Below, piece by piece: positions 56,492 to 64,000 of a stretch of DNA of 64,000 nt. The translations under genes and the position numbers were made by a program. The DNA lies in contig NZ_CP067412.1 of assembly GCF_023375815.1 (NCBI RefSeq), positions 5,146,001 through 5,210,000 of the forward strand, in the 5' to 3' direction. The stretch is from Pseudomonas sp. HS6 (GTDB lineage Bacteria; Pseudomonadota; Gammaproteobacteria; Pseudomonadales; Pseudomonadaceae). The notes under the pieces were generated by a model that was given only the letters and a program-made list of their open reading frames with translations, searched no databases and had not been told where the DNA came from. The number at the start of each line of letters is the position of its first letter. Positions within the stretch are counted from its first letter, which is position 1.

Positions 56492-57502
56492 ATGAGCCAG
56501 ACCATTGATATTGCCGTGATCGGCGCCACCGGTACTGTCGGCGAAACCCTTGTACAGATTCTCGAAGAGCGCGACTTCCCGGTCGGCACGTTGCACCTGT
56601 TGGCCAGCAGCGAATCCGCCGGCAGTTCGGTGCTGTATCGCAACAAGAACGTGCGCGTGCGTGAGGTCGACGAGTTTGATTTCAGCAAGGTCAAGCTTGT
56701 GTTCTTCGCCGCCGGCCCGGCGATCACCCTGAGTTACGCCGCCCGGGCTCACGCGGCGGGTTGCTCGCTGGTCGATCTGTCCGGCGCATTGCCGGCGGAT
56801 CAGGCGCCGCAAGTGGTGCCGGAAGCCAATGCCGAGGTGCTGGCCGGTTTGAAAATGCCGTTCCAGGTCAGCAGCCCGAGCCCATCGGCCACGACGCTGG
56901 CCGTGGTGTTGGCACCGCTGCTTGATCTGGTCGAGCTGCAATACGTGCATGTCACCGCCAATCTGGCGGTCTCCGCTCAAGGCCGCGAAGCCGTTACCGA
57001 GCTGGCTCGCCAGACCGCCGAGTTGCTGAACATGCGTCCGCTGGAGCCGACATTCTTCGACCGCCAGATGGCGTTCAACTTGCTGGCCCAGGTCGGTACA
57101 CCTGACGCTCAAGGCCACACGCTGCTGGAAAAACGTCTGGTGCGCGAGTTGCGTCAGGTGCTGGCCAAGCCTTTATTAAAGATTTCCGCAACTTGCGTTC
57201 AAGCCCCGGTGTTTTTTGGCGATAGCTTTAGCGTGACCTTGCAGTCAGCGAGCGCGGTCGACCTGGCAAAGGTCAATGCTGCGCTTGAAGCCGCTGACGG
57301 CATCGAGCTCGTCGAAGCTGGCGATTATCCGACCGCCGTCGGTGACGCGGTGGGGCAGGACGTGGTCTATGTCGGGCGGGTTCGCGCCGGTGTCGACGAG
57401 CCGTCGGAACTTAATCTGTGGCTGACGTCAGATAACGTACGCAAAGGTGCGGCCCTCAACGCGGTGCAAGTGGCCGAGTTGTTGATAAAAGGCCTGCTGT
57501 AA
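56492..57502 (+). CDS. usg: Aspartate-semialdehyde-dehydrogenase-like protein (Usg type)
   Basis: 336-residue protein with the ASADH fold (DIAVIGATGTVGETLVQILEERDFP at the start; C-terminal dimerisation region). At the place where Asd has the catalytic Cys (NCTVS), this protein reads SSPSPSATTL, so the nucleophile is missing and dehydrogenase activity is unlikely. The conserved position between asd and fimV matches PA3116/Usg. Role unknown. GAGGT lies about 10 nt before the ATG. Confidence 0.88.
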   Translation: MSQTIDIAVIGATGTVGETLVQILEERDFPVGTLHLLASSESAGSSVLYRNKNVRVREVDEFDFSKVKLVFFAAGPAITLSYAARAHAAGCSLVDLSGALPADQAPQVVPEANAEVLAGLKMPFQVSSPSPSATTLAVVLAPLLDLVELQYVHVTANLAVSAQGREAVTELARQTAELLNMRPLEPTFFDRQMAFNLLAQVGTPDAQGHTLLEKRLVRELRQVLAKPLLKISATCVQAPVFFGDSFSVTLQSASAVDLAKVNAALEAADGIELVEAGDYPTAVGDAVGQDVVYVGRVRAGVDEPSELNLWLTSDNVRKGAALNAVQVAELLIKGLL

Positions 57503-57711
57503 AAGATACTTGGCAACAATTTGTCGACTGATTCTAGGCGGGCGCTATGCTTGGCCAGATCGCTTGATGACGTAACACCCTCCGGGACTTTCCGGGGCAT
57601 CACAGAAATGATCGCGCGCGGCATGCTGTCGTCGTCGCGCGCAATGCCTTACGGCAGCGAAATTCAACATCTTCTCGCTGGCCGAGGAACGTTCAAACAA
57701 AGGAAGAGGCT

Positions 57712-60393
57712 ATGGTTCAAGTTCGCAAACTGGTGTTAGCAATAGCGGCCGCCTCGGCGCTGTCCTCCGGTATGGCGCATGCCCTCGGGCTCGGGGAGCT
57801 GACCCTGAAGTCGACCCTGAACCAGCCGCTGGTGGCGGAAATCGAGCTGCTCGATGTCAAGGATCTGACCGCTGCCGAAGTGGTGCCGAGCCTGGCCTCG
57901 CCGGAAGATTTCGCCAAGGCCGGCGTCGATCGCCAAGCCTTCCTCAATGATCTGACTTTCACACCGGTGCTCAACGCCAGCGGCAAAAGCGTGCTGCGCA
58001 TTACCTCGAGCAAGCCGCTGTCAGAACCGATGGTGAAATTCCTCGTGCAGGTGATGTGGCCGAACGGCCGACTGCTGCGCGATTACAGCGTGCTGCTGGA
58101 TCCGTCGAAGTTCTCGCCACAGACCGCCGATGCCGCTGCGCAACCGGCGCCGACGCAAACCATCACCGCGCCGACCACCGGCGCAACGCATTCGACCCAC
58201 ACCACCACGCCACGCGACACCCTGTGGGAAATCGCAGCGAAGGCGCGCACCGGCGGTTCGGTCCAGCAGACCATGCTGGCGATCCAGGCTCTGAACCCGG
58301 ATGCGTTCATCGGCGGCAACATCAACCGCTTGAAAACCGGTCAGGTTTTGCGCCTGCCGGATGACGTGCAAAGCACCGCGCTGCCGCAATCGAAAGCGAT
58401 TGCCGAAGTGGCGGCGCAGAACGAAGCCTGGCGTCAGGGGCGTCGTTATGTGGCGAAGCCGGGCACCGGTCAGCAGCAGCTCGATGCGACCAATCGTGGC
58501 CGCGCCAACACCGGTCCTGCCAAGAATGCCAAGGACAACCTGAGCCTGGTTTCCGCTGAAGGTGCCAAGGGCCGCGGCAAGGGCCCGGCGGGCGATGCCA
58601 AGGCCTTGAGCAACAAACTGGCGGTAACCCAGGAAAGCCTCGACACGACCCGTCGTGACAATGCAGAACTGAAAAGTCGCATGACCGATCTGCAAAGTCA
58701 GCTGGACAAGTTGCAACGCCTGATCGAGCTGAAGAACAACCAGCTGGCGAAAATGCAGGCCGAAGGTTCTGCCACTGCGCCAGCCGCAACGCCAGCCGCG
58801 CCAGCGGTTGCGCCGGTTCCAGCGATCACCGCAGAACTGGCTGCAACGCCACCGGCCACTCCGGCAGACGCTGCACCCGCCACACCTGCGCCGGAAGCCG
58901 TTGCTCCGACGCCAGTTGAGCCGGTGGTCGAGCCGAAACCTGCTGCCGATGACGAGAAAACCTTTAACGAACTGCTGACCAATCCAGTCCTGCTGGGTCT
59001 GGTCGGTGGCGGTGCGGTGGTTCTGTTGCTCCTGCTGTTGCTGTTGGCTCGCCGCCGCAAGGCTCAGCAGGAAGCCGACAAGCACCTGCGCATGGCTCGG
59101 GCGCTGGAGGAGCAATCGTTCGCGCCTGAACTCGATCTGCCGGAAAGCAGCTTCGAAGGCCTGGAAGTGCCGGCCGCCAGCGTCAAGCTCACACCGGCAC
59201 CGGCACCGGCACCGGCACCGGCACCGGCACCTGCTCCAGCGCCTGTTGCTGCTGCGGTGGTGACTCCGGTCGTGATGGCCGAGCCGATCGCCGCGCCGTT
59301 GGTGGCCCCGGCGGCTGAGCGTTCCGACGACGTACTGGACAAGGCGCAGTCGCACATCGACGGTGGTCGCCTGAATCAAGCCGCAGCGTTGCTGGAGGAG
59401 GGCGTGAGTCTGGAGCCGCAGCGCAGTGACCTGCGTCTGAAACTGATGGACGTCTACGGTCGCCAGGGTGATCGCGATGCCTTTGTCGGTCAGGAGCGTC
59501 AACTGGTCGCCAACGGCGATAACTTCGCCAAGGTCGAAGAGCTGAAAAGCCGCTTCCCGGCCATGGCTGCCGTCGTAGCGAGCGGCCTGGCCGCTGCTGC
59601 CATTGCTGCTGAACTGGACGCGGAATACGTCAAGGATCTGCTGCTCGACGAGCCTGAAGTACCTGAAGCACCAGTTGCTGCGGAAGACGATCTGGACAGC
59701 GCTTTCGACCTGAGCCTGGATGATCTCGACAACATCACACCGGTGGAACCTGTTGCGCCCGTGGCGGCTGTCGAGCCTGAAGCGCCGGTCGAGCTGGATG
59801 AGTTCCCGGCGGATGACGACCTGAGCTTCGAGTCGGTTCTGCAACAGCAGACCGAGATCAAGGAAAACCTCGACGATCTGTCTGATTTCGACCTGGATCT
59901 GGATCTCGGTGCTGATCCTGCGCCTGTGCCGGTTGAATTGGCTGACGACGACTTCCTGCTGGATCTGGACGAGGGCGTTAAGGATCTGTCGTCTGTCGAG
60001 CCGCCGGTTGCCGTAGAGCCGCCACTGGACGATCTGGAGTTGCCAGCCGATTTCGACCTGTCCCTGGCCGATGAGATGGATGCGGCCCCGGCCGAGCCGG
60101 ATGCGTTCGCTGCGGAGCTGGATGACGTCAACGCCGAACTGGATCGCCTGTCGGGCAGCATCAACGAGCCAAGCTTCACTGAGGCCGATGCAGCGCTGGG
60201 TGGTGATCTGAACGACGAGGACTTCGACTTCCTCGCGGGCACCGACGAAGCCGCTACCAAGCTCGACCTGGCTCAGGCCTACATCGACATGGGCGACAAC
60301 GATGGCGCGCGCGACATCCTTAACGAAGTGTTGACCGAGGGTGACGACAAGCAGCGTGGCGAAGCGAAGGAAATGCTTTCGCACCTGGCCTGA
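57712..60393 (+). CDS. fimV: Motility/pilus assembly protein FimV
   Basis: Inner-membrane polar scaffold for type IV pili, twitching and cAMP-dependent regulation. 893 residues: signal peptide (1-24, ending AHA), N-terminal FimV domain (LGLGELTLKSTLNQPLVAEIEL), a LysM peptidoglycan-binding segment near 160-215 (TTPRDTLWEIAAKARTGGS), a coiled coil near 300-345, a Pro/Ala linker, one TM segment at about 425-445, and a very acidic cytoplasmic part ending in the conserved FimV C-terminal TPR domain (TKLDLAQAYIDMGDNDGARDILNEVL). A hexanucleotide repeat codes for a PA tract in the cytoplasmic part. Confidence 0.94.
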   Translation: MVQVRKLVLAIAAASALSSGMAHALGLGELTLKSTLNQPLVAEIELLDVKDLTAAEVVPSLASPEDFAKAGVDRQAFLNDLTFTPVLNASGKSVLRITSSKPLSEPMVKFLVQVMWPNGRLLRDYSVLLDPSKFSPQTADAAAQPAPTQTITAPTTGATHSTHTTTPRDTLWEIAAKARTGGSVQQTMLAIQALNPDAFIGGNINRLKTGQVLRLPDDVQSTALPQSKAIAEVAAQNEAWRQGRRYVAKPGTGQQQLDATNRGRANTGPAKNAKDNLSLVSAEGAKGRGKGPAGDAKALSNKLAVTQESLDTTRRDNAELKSRMTDLQSQLDKLQRLIELKNNQLAKMQAEGSATAPAATPAAPAVAPVPAITAELAATPPATPADAAPATPAPEAVAPTPVEPVVEPKPAADDEKTFNELLTNPVLLGLVGGGAVVLLLLLLLLARRRKAQQEADKHLRMARALEEQSFAPELDLPESSFEGLEVPAASVKLTPAPAPAPAPAPAPAPAPVAAAVVTPVVMAEPIAAPLVAPAAERSDDVLDKAQSHIDGGRLNQAAALLEEGVSLEPQRSDLRLKLMDVYGRQGDRDAFVGQERQLVANGDNFAKVEELKSRFPAMAAVVASGLAAAAIAAELDAEYVKDLLLDEPEVPEAPVAAEDDLDSAFDLSLDDLDNITPVEPVAPVAAVEPEAPVELDEFPADDDLSFESVLQQQTEIKENLDDLSDFDLDLDLGADPAPVPVELADDDFLLDLDEGVKDLSSVEPPVAVEPPLDDLELPADFDLSLADEMDAAPAEPDAFAAELDDVNAELDRLSGSINEPSFTEADAALGGDLNDEDFDFLAGTDEAATKLDLAQAYIDMGDNDGARDILNEVLTEGDDKQRGEAKEMLSHLA
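59193..59238 (+). repeat. Hexanucleotide repeat inside fimV
   Basis: About seven near-perfect copies of CCGGCA encode a Pro-Ala run in the FimV cytoplasmic linker. A 6-bp unit changes length without frameshift. Confidence 0.85.
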
Positions 60394-60414
60394 GTCAGCG
60401 TTCAGCGGTAAATG

Positions 60415-60448
60415 AAACGGCAGCCCTTCGAGGCTGCCGTTTTTGTTT
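60415..60448 (+). terminator. Terminator after fimV
   Basis: AAACGGCAGCC pairs with GGCTGCCGTTT around CTTCGA, followed by TTTTGTTT. Confidence 0.92.
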
Positions 60449-60544
60449 GGGTCTGGTTTCCCCGGTGCGCAGCCTTATAATGCCCGCCTTTGTAGATCAG
60501 CAGGCTGTCCCACCTTGGCAAACATAGATAACCCGGTCGCCGAA

Positions 60545-61369
60545 ATGGCTCCCGAAGGCTTTTTTCGCGTCGCTCTGGGCGTTGAGTACAAGGGCTCGCG
60601 CTACAGCGGCTGGCAGCGCCAGTCCACAGGCGTGCTCACCGTGCAGGAAACCCTGGAAAAAGCCTTGTCGAAGGTCGCCAATTCGCCGATATCGCTGCAA
60701 TGCGCCGGGCGTACCGATGCCGGTGTGCATGCCTGTGGGCAGGTCGTGCATTTCGACACCCAGGTCGATCGTTCGCTGAAGGCCTGGGTCATGGGCGCCA
60801 ACATCAATCTGCCCCACGACATCAGCGTCAGTTGGGCGAAGGTCATGCCTGCGCACTTCCATGCGCGATTCAAGGCCATCGCCCGGCGCTACCGCTACGT
60901 GATCTACAACGATCAGATCCGTCCGGCGCATCTCAATGAAGAAATCACCTGGAACCACCGTCCTCTGGACGTGGAGCGCATGGCCGAAGCCGCGCAGTAC
61001 CTGATCGGTACCCATGATTTCAGCGCGTTCCGTGCCGGCCAGTGCCAGGCCAAGTCGCCGATCAAGAAAATGCATCACCTGCGCGTGACCCGTCACGGCA
61101 AAATGATCGTGCTGGACATCCGCGCCAACGCTTTCCTGCATCACATGGTGCGCAACATCGCCGGGGTATTGATGACGATCGGTGCCGGCGAACGCTCGCC
61201 GGAGTGGATGAAGGAAGTGCTGGAGAGCCGCGAACGGCGCTCGGGCGGGGTCACGGCGCATCCGTTCGGGCTGTACCTGGTGCAGGTCGAGTACCACGAC
61301 GAGTTCCCGTTGCCCGAGCGTTTCATCGGGCCACATTTCCTTACGGGTTTCTCGGAACTTGACGGCTGA
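60545..61369 (+). CDS. truA: tRNA pseudouridine(38-40) synthase TruA
   Basis: Converts uridines 38-40 of the tRNA anticodon arm to pseudouridine. 274 residues from ATG at 60545; catalytic Asp58 in [14 protein letters not shown], plus [14 protein letters not shown] and [13 protein letters not shown] motifs. The start is uncertain. No good ribosome site precedes 60545, and TTG at 60515 in the same frame (giving [15 protein letters not shown]) is a plausible alternative that adds ten residues. Upstream of trpF. Confidence 0.94.
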   Translation: MAPEGFFRVALGVEYKGSRYSGWQRQSTGVLTVQETLEKALSKVANSPISLQCAGRTDAGVHACGQVVHFDTQVDRSLKAWVMGANINLPHDISVSWAKVMPAHFHARFKAIARRYRYVIYNDQIRPAHLNEEITWNHRPLDVERMAEAAQYLIGTHDFSAFRAGQCQAKSPIKKMHHLRVTRHGKMIVLDIRANAFLHHMVRNIAGVLMTIGAGERSPEWMKEVLESRERRSGGVTAHPFGLYLVQVEYHDEFPLPERFIGPHFLTGFSELDG

Positions 61370-61433
61370 CGCCCTCGAATGCATTTGTTACCATCCGGGA
61401 CTTTCCCGGATTTGCCTTGAGGTTTTTATCGAC

Positions 61434-62048
61434 ATGTCGGCCGTTCGCAGCAAGATTTGCGGGATTACCCGCATAGAAGATGCGTTGGCAGCCGTCGAGG
61501 CCGGGGCCGATGCCATAGGGTTTGTGTTCTACGCCAAGAGTCCACGGGCGGTAACCGTTCAGCAGGCGCGGGCGATCATCGCCGCATTGCCGCCGTTCGT
61601 GACCACGGTCGGGCTGTTCGTCAATGCCAGTCGCTGCGAGCTCGGGGAAATCCTCGATGCCGTGCCACTGGATCTGTTGCAATTTCACGGCGATGAAACC
61701 GCCACCGACTGCGAAGGCTGGCACCGGCCGTACATCAAGGCCCTGCGGGTCAAGGCTGGCGACGACATCGCCGCCGCCTGCGATGCCTACCCGAGCGCCA
61801 GTGGCGTGCTGCTCGATACTTATGTTGAAGGCGTGCCCGGTGGAACCGGCGAGGCGTTCGACTGGTCATTGATTCCCAAGGGTTTGAGTAAACCGCTGAT
61901 TCTGGCCGGTGGTCTGACACCGGAGAATGTCGCCGACGCGGTCGCCCGGGTGCGGCCGTATGCGGTGGATGTCAGTGGCGGGGTAGAGGCGAGCAAGGGC
62001 ATCAAGGATCACGCAAAGATTCGGGCGTTCATCAACGCCGTACGTTGA
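61434..62048 (+). CDS. trpF: Phosphoribosylanthranilate isomerase
   Basis: Amadori rearrangement step of tryptophan biosynthesis. 204 residues, TIM barrel: catalytic Cys9 in [17 protein letters not shown], and [16 protein letters not shown] with [14 protein letters not shown] at the phosphate site. It stands apart from other trp genes, as is usual in Pseudomonas. GAGG lies about 11 nt before the ATG. Confidence 0.96.
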   Translation: MSAVRSKICGITRIEDALAAVEAGADAIGFVFYAKSPRAVTVQQARAIIAALPPFVTTVGLFVNASRCELGEILDAVPLDLLQFHGDETATDCEGWHRPYIKALRVKAGDDIAAACDAYPSASGVLLDTYVEGVPGGTGEAFDWSLIPKGLSKPLILAGGLTPENVADAVARVRPYAVDVSGGVEASKGIKDHAKIRAFINAVR

Positions 62049-62240
62049 TGTGACGGCTGGCAGACTGCCGCCGTCCACAGCTCTGTACAAAAGAGGCTGA
62101 GGGTCTTTTCGGGTTGTACGCAGGTCAGTTCCGCTGACCCGGCAGTCCGGACGATCATCGCCACACATGAATTTAGCTGAAGGGCATACGCGGGGCCGCG
62201 AACCAGAGCGTTCGGGCCGCCGGTACTGGAGAAAGAAAGC
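62049..62240 (+). other. Intergenic region / accD leader
   Basis: 192 nt. Two hairpins are visible: GACGGC..GCCGTC with an inner GGC/GCC stem (62053-62076), and GTACAAAAGA..TCTTTT..TTGTAC (62085-62119). The first could end the trpF transcript. The remainder is probably the accD promoter and leader. Confidence 0.5.
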
Positions 62241-63161
62241 ATGAGCAACTGGTTGGTAGACAAGCTGATCCCTTCGATCATGCGTTCCGAGGTCAAGAAG
62301 AGCTCGGTGCCTGAAGGTCTGTGGCACAAATGCCCGTCCTGCGAGGCTGTGCTGTATCGTCCGGAGCTGGAAAAGACCCTGGACGTTTGCCCTAAATGCA
62401 ACCACCACATGCGCATCGGCGCACGTGCACGCATCGACATTTTCCTGGATGCCGAAGGCCGTGCCGAACTGGGCGCTGACCTGGAGCCGGTTGACCGTCT
62501 GAAATTCCGCGACGGCAAGAAATACAAGGATCGTCTGGTCGCTGCCCAGAAGCAGACCGGCGAGAAAGACGCACTGATTTCCATGAGCGGTACCCTGCTG
62601 GGCATGCCGGTGGTGGTTTCGGCATTCGAATTCAGCTTCATGGGCGGTTCCATGGGCGCCATCGTCGGTGAGCGCTTCGTGCGCGCCGCCAATTACGCAC
62701 TGGAAAACCGCTGCCCGATGATCTGCTTCGCCGCCTCCGGTGGCGCGCGGATGCAGGAAGCCCTGATCTCGCTGATGCAGATGGCCAAGACGTCGGCTGT
62801 GCTGGCGCGTCTGCGTGAAGAAGGCATTCCATTCATCTCCGTGCTGACCGACCCGGTCTACGGCGGCGTTTCCGCCAGTCTGGCGATGCTGGGCGACGTG
62901 ATCGTCGGTGAGCCGAAAGCCCTGATCGGCTTCGCCGGTCCGCGCGTGATCGAGCAGACCGTTCGCGAAAAACTGCCGGAAGGCTTCCAGCGCAGCGAGT
63001 TCCTGCTGGAGCACGGTGCAATCGACCTGATCATCGACCGTCGCGAGCTGCGTCCGCGTCTGGGCAACCTGCTGGCGCAACTGACCGGCAAGCCGACGCC
63101 GACCTTCGTTGCCGCGCCGATTGAGCCGATCGTCGTTCCGCCGGTGCCTGCCAACGTATGA
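62241..63161 (+). CDS. accD: Acetyl-CoA carboxylase carboxyltransferase subunit beta
   Basis: Zinc-ribbon-bearing beta subunit that with AccA transfers CO2 from biotin to acetyl-CoA, committing carbon to fatty acids. 306 residues; zinc cysteines 31, 34, 50 and 53 (CPSC...CPKC). The crotonase-like core has [34 protein letters not shown] and [21 protein letters not shown] precedes the ATG. Overlaps folC by ATGA. Confidence 0.97.
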   Translation: MSNWLVDKLIPSIMRSEVKKSSVPEGLWHKCPSCEAVLYRPELEKTLDVCPKCNHHMRIGARARIDIFLDAEGRAELGADLEPVDRLKFRDGKKYKDRLVAAQKQTGEKDALISMSGTLLGMPVVVSAFEFSFMGGSMGAIVGERFVRAANYALENRCPMICFAASGGARMQEALISLMQMAKTSAVLARLREEGIPFISVLTDPVYGGVSASLAMLGDVIVGEPKALIGFAGPRVIEQTVREKLPEGFQRSEFLLEHGAIDLIIDRRELRPRLGNLLAQLTGKPTPTFVAAPIEPIVVPPVPANV

Positions 63162-64000
63162 CCGAGCGCACCCTTGGCGAGTGGCTCGCCTACCTTGAGC
63201 AGTTGCATCCATCGGCCATCGACATGGGGCTGGAGCGTTCGCAACAGGTAGCGTCCCGCATGGGGCTGGGCCAGCCGGCGCCTCGGGTGATCACGGTCAC
63301 CGGCACCAACGGCAAGGGTTCTACCTGCGCTTTCGTGGCTTCGTTGCTGCGGGCGCAGGGCCTGAGCGTTGGTGTCTACAATTCCCCACACCTGCTGCGT
63401 TATAACGAGCGGGTGCAGCTCAATGGCGTCGAAGCCACTGATGCACAGCTGTGTGAAGCCTTCGCGGCGGTCGAGGCCGGGCGGGGCGAGACTTCCCTGA
63501 CTTACTTCGAAATGGGCACCCTGGCGGCGTTCTGGCTGTTTCAACAGGCCGGGCTCGATGCGGTGGTGCTTGAAGTCGGTCTGGGCGGGCGTCTGGACAC
63601 GGTCAACGTGGTCGATGCCGACATTGCGCTGGTCACCAGCATCGGTGTCGATCATGCCGACTACCTGGGCAATACCCGCGAATCCGTGGCCTTCGAGAAG
63701 GCCGGGATTTTTCGTCAGGGCAAACCTGCACTGTGCGGCGATCTGAATCCTCCGCAACCCCTGCTGGACAAGGCGCGCGAGCTTGCTTGTCCGTTCTTCC
63801 TGCGTGGGCGTGATTTCGATCTCGGCATCACGGATCAATTCTGGCAGTGGCGCGGTATTGATGCTGAAGGTCAGGTCGTCGAGCTGCGTGATTTGCCGCT
63901 GCTCGACCTGCCGATGGAAAACGCTGCGCTGGCGTTGCAGGCTTATCTGCTGCTCGGGTTGCCGTGGGAGGCCGGGCAGATTGTTGCGGCCTTGCAGGCG
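63158..64000 (+). CDS. folC: Folylpolyglutamate/dihydrofolate synthase FolC (5' part, cut by window edge)
   Basis: Bifunctional enzyme that makes dihydrofolate and adds glutamates to folates. Open from ATG at 63158 to the window end (281 residues of about 435). P-loop [20 protein letters not shown] near residue 45, [15 protein letters not shown], the [14 protein letters not shown] segment and [30 protein letters not shown] are classic Mur-ligase/FolC motifs. Its start overlaps the accD stop by four bases, the usual accD-folC coupling. Confidence 0.95.
   Translation, partial: MTERTLGEWLAYLEQLHPSAIDMGLERSQQVASRMGLGQPAPRVITVTGTNGKGSTCAFVASLLRAQGLSVGVYNSPHLLRYNERVQLNGVEATDAQLCEAFAAVEAGRGETSLTYFEMGTLAAFWLFQQAGLDAVVLEVGLGGRLDTVNVVDADIALVTSIGVDHADYLGNTRESVAFEKAGIFRQGKPALCGDLNPPQPLLDKARELACPFFLRGRDFDLGITDQFWQWRGIDAEGQVVELRDLPLLDLPMENAALALQAYLLLGLPWEAGQIVAALQA

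Noticed and set aside
58021..60384. A 787-codon minus-strand frame opposite fimV
   Set aside because: The Arg/Gln/Val-rich composition is the complement of the Glu/Asp/Ala-rich FimV acidic region; no fold is recognisable.

Overview
The window is a GC-rich chromosomal segment of a fluorescent Pseudomonas (P. fluorescens group). The evidence is a pyoverdine locus whose gene order mirrors P. aeruginosa PA2398 to PA2386, typical Pseudomonas neighbours (leuCDB-asd-usg-fimV-truA-trpF-accD-folC; tyrB-like/uvrB; gltX with a tRNA cluster), REP-type inverted repeats carrying the 'TGTGGGAG' core, and TAAAT-N16-CGT boxes of the iron-starvation sigma factor PvdS.

Layout. 1-15.6 kb: pyoverdine maturation, export and uptake: fpvA (truncated by the window edge), pvdE, pvdO-pvdN-pvdM, the divergent pvdP, pvdR-pvdT-opmQ, an FpvI-like sigma factor and pvdA. 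Five PvdS boxes with identical 16-bp spacing precede pvdE, pvdMNO, pvdP, pvdRT-opmQ and pvdA. The fpvR and pvdF genes known from the P. aeruginosa locus are missing here. 15.6-19.6 kb: mgtA with a long structured leader, then an mgtC-like gene. 19.6-24.1 kb: a signalling unit made of a receiver-like protein without catalytic residues, a NarL-type response regulator and a BvgS-like hybrid kinase. 24.1-27.7 kb: dkgB, a LysR regulator, pirin and ycaC. 27.8-31.6 kb: an MscS channel with a cyclic-nucleotide-binding domain, a GNAT acetyltransferase, arylamine N-acetyltransferase, and a BrnT/BrnA pair whose toxin gene has no normal start codon. 31.7-35.5 kb: an NCS2 nucleobase permease, tRNA-Asn, two small proteins and an aromatic/aspartate aminotransferase. 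35.8-42.3 kb: uvrB, an EmrAB-type efflux pair and gltX. 42.4-43.0 kb: tandemly duplicated tRNA-Ala/tRNA-Glu. 43.1-46.7 kb: TetR regulator with hydrolase, thioesterase, dusC, and ibpA behind a sigma-32 promoter and a ROSE-like RNA thermometer. 46.7-51 kb: a five-PAS GGDEF-EAL protein and a LysR regulator. 51-64 kb: leucine biosynthesis, asd, a degenerate asd paralogue, fimV, truA, trpF, accD and the 5' part of folC.

How the parts work together. PvdA makes hydroxyornithine for the peptide. PvdE moves the acylated precursor to the periplasm, where PvdN, PvdM, PvdO and PvdP mature the side chain and chromophore. PvdRT-OpmQ exports or recycles pyoverdine and FpvA takes the ferric form back. The FpvA N-terminal signalling domain should act on FpvI and PvdS through an anti-sigma factor that must be encoded elsewhere. 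Most of the second half is core metabolism and housekeeping. The least explained features are the mgtA leader, the pseudo-receiver next to the hybrid kinase, the start-less brnT, and the covarying hairpins in the tRNA spacers.
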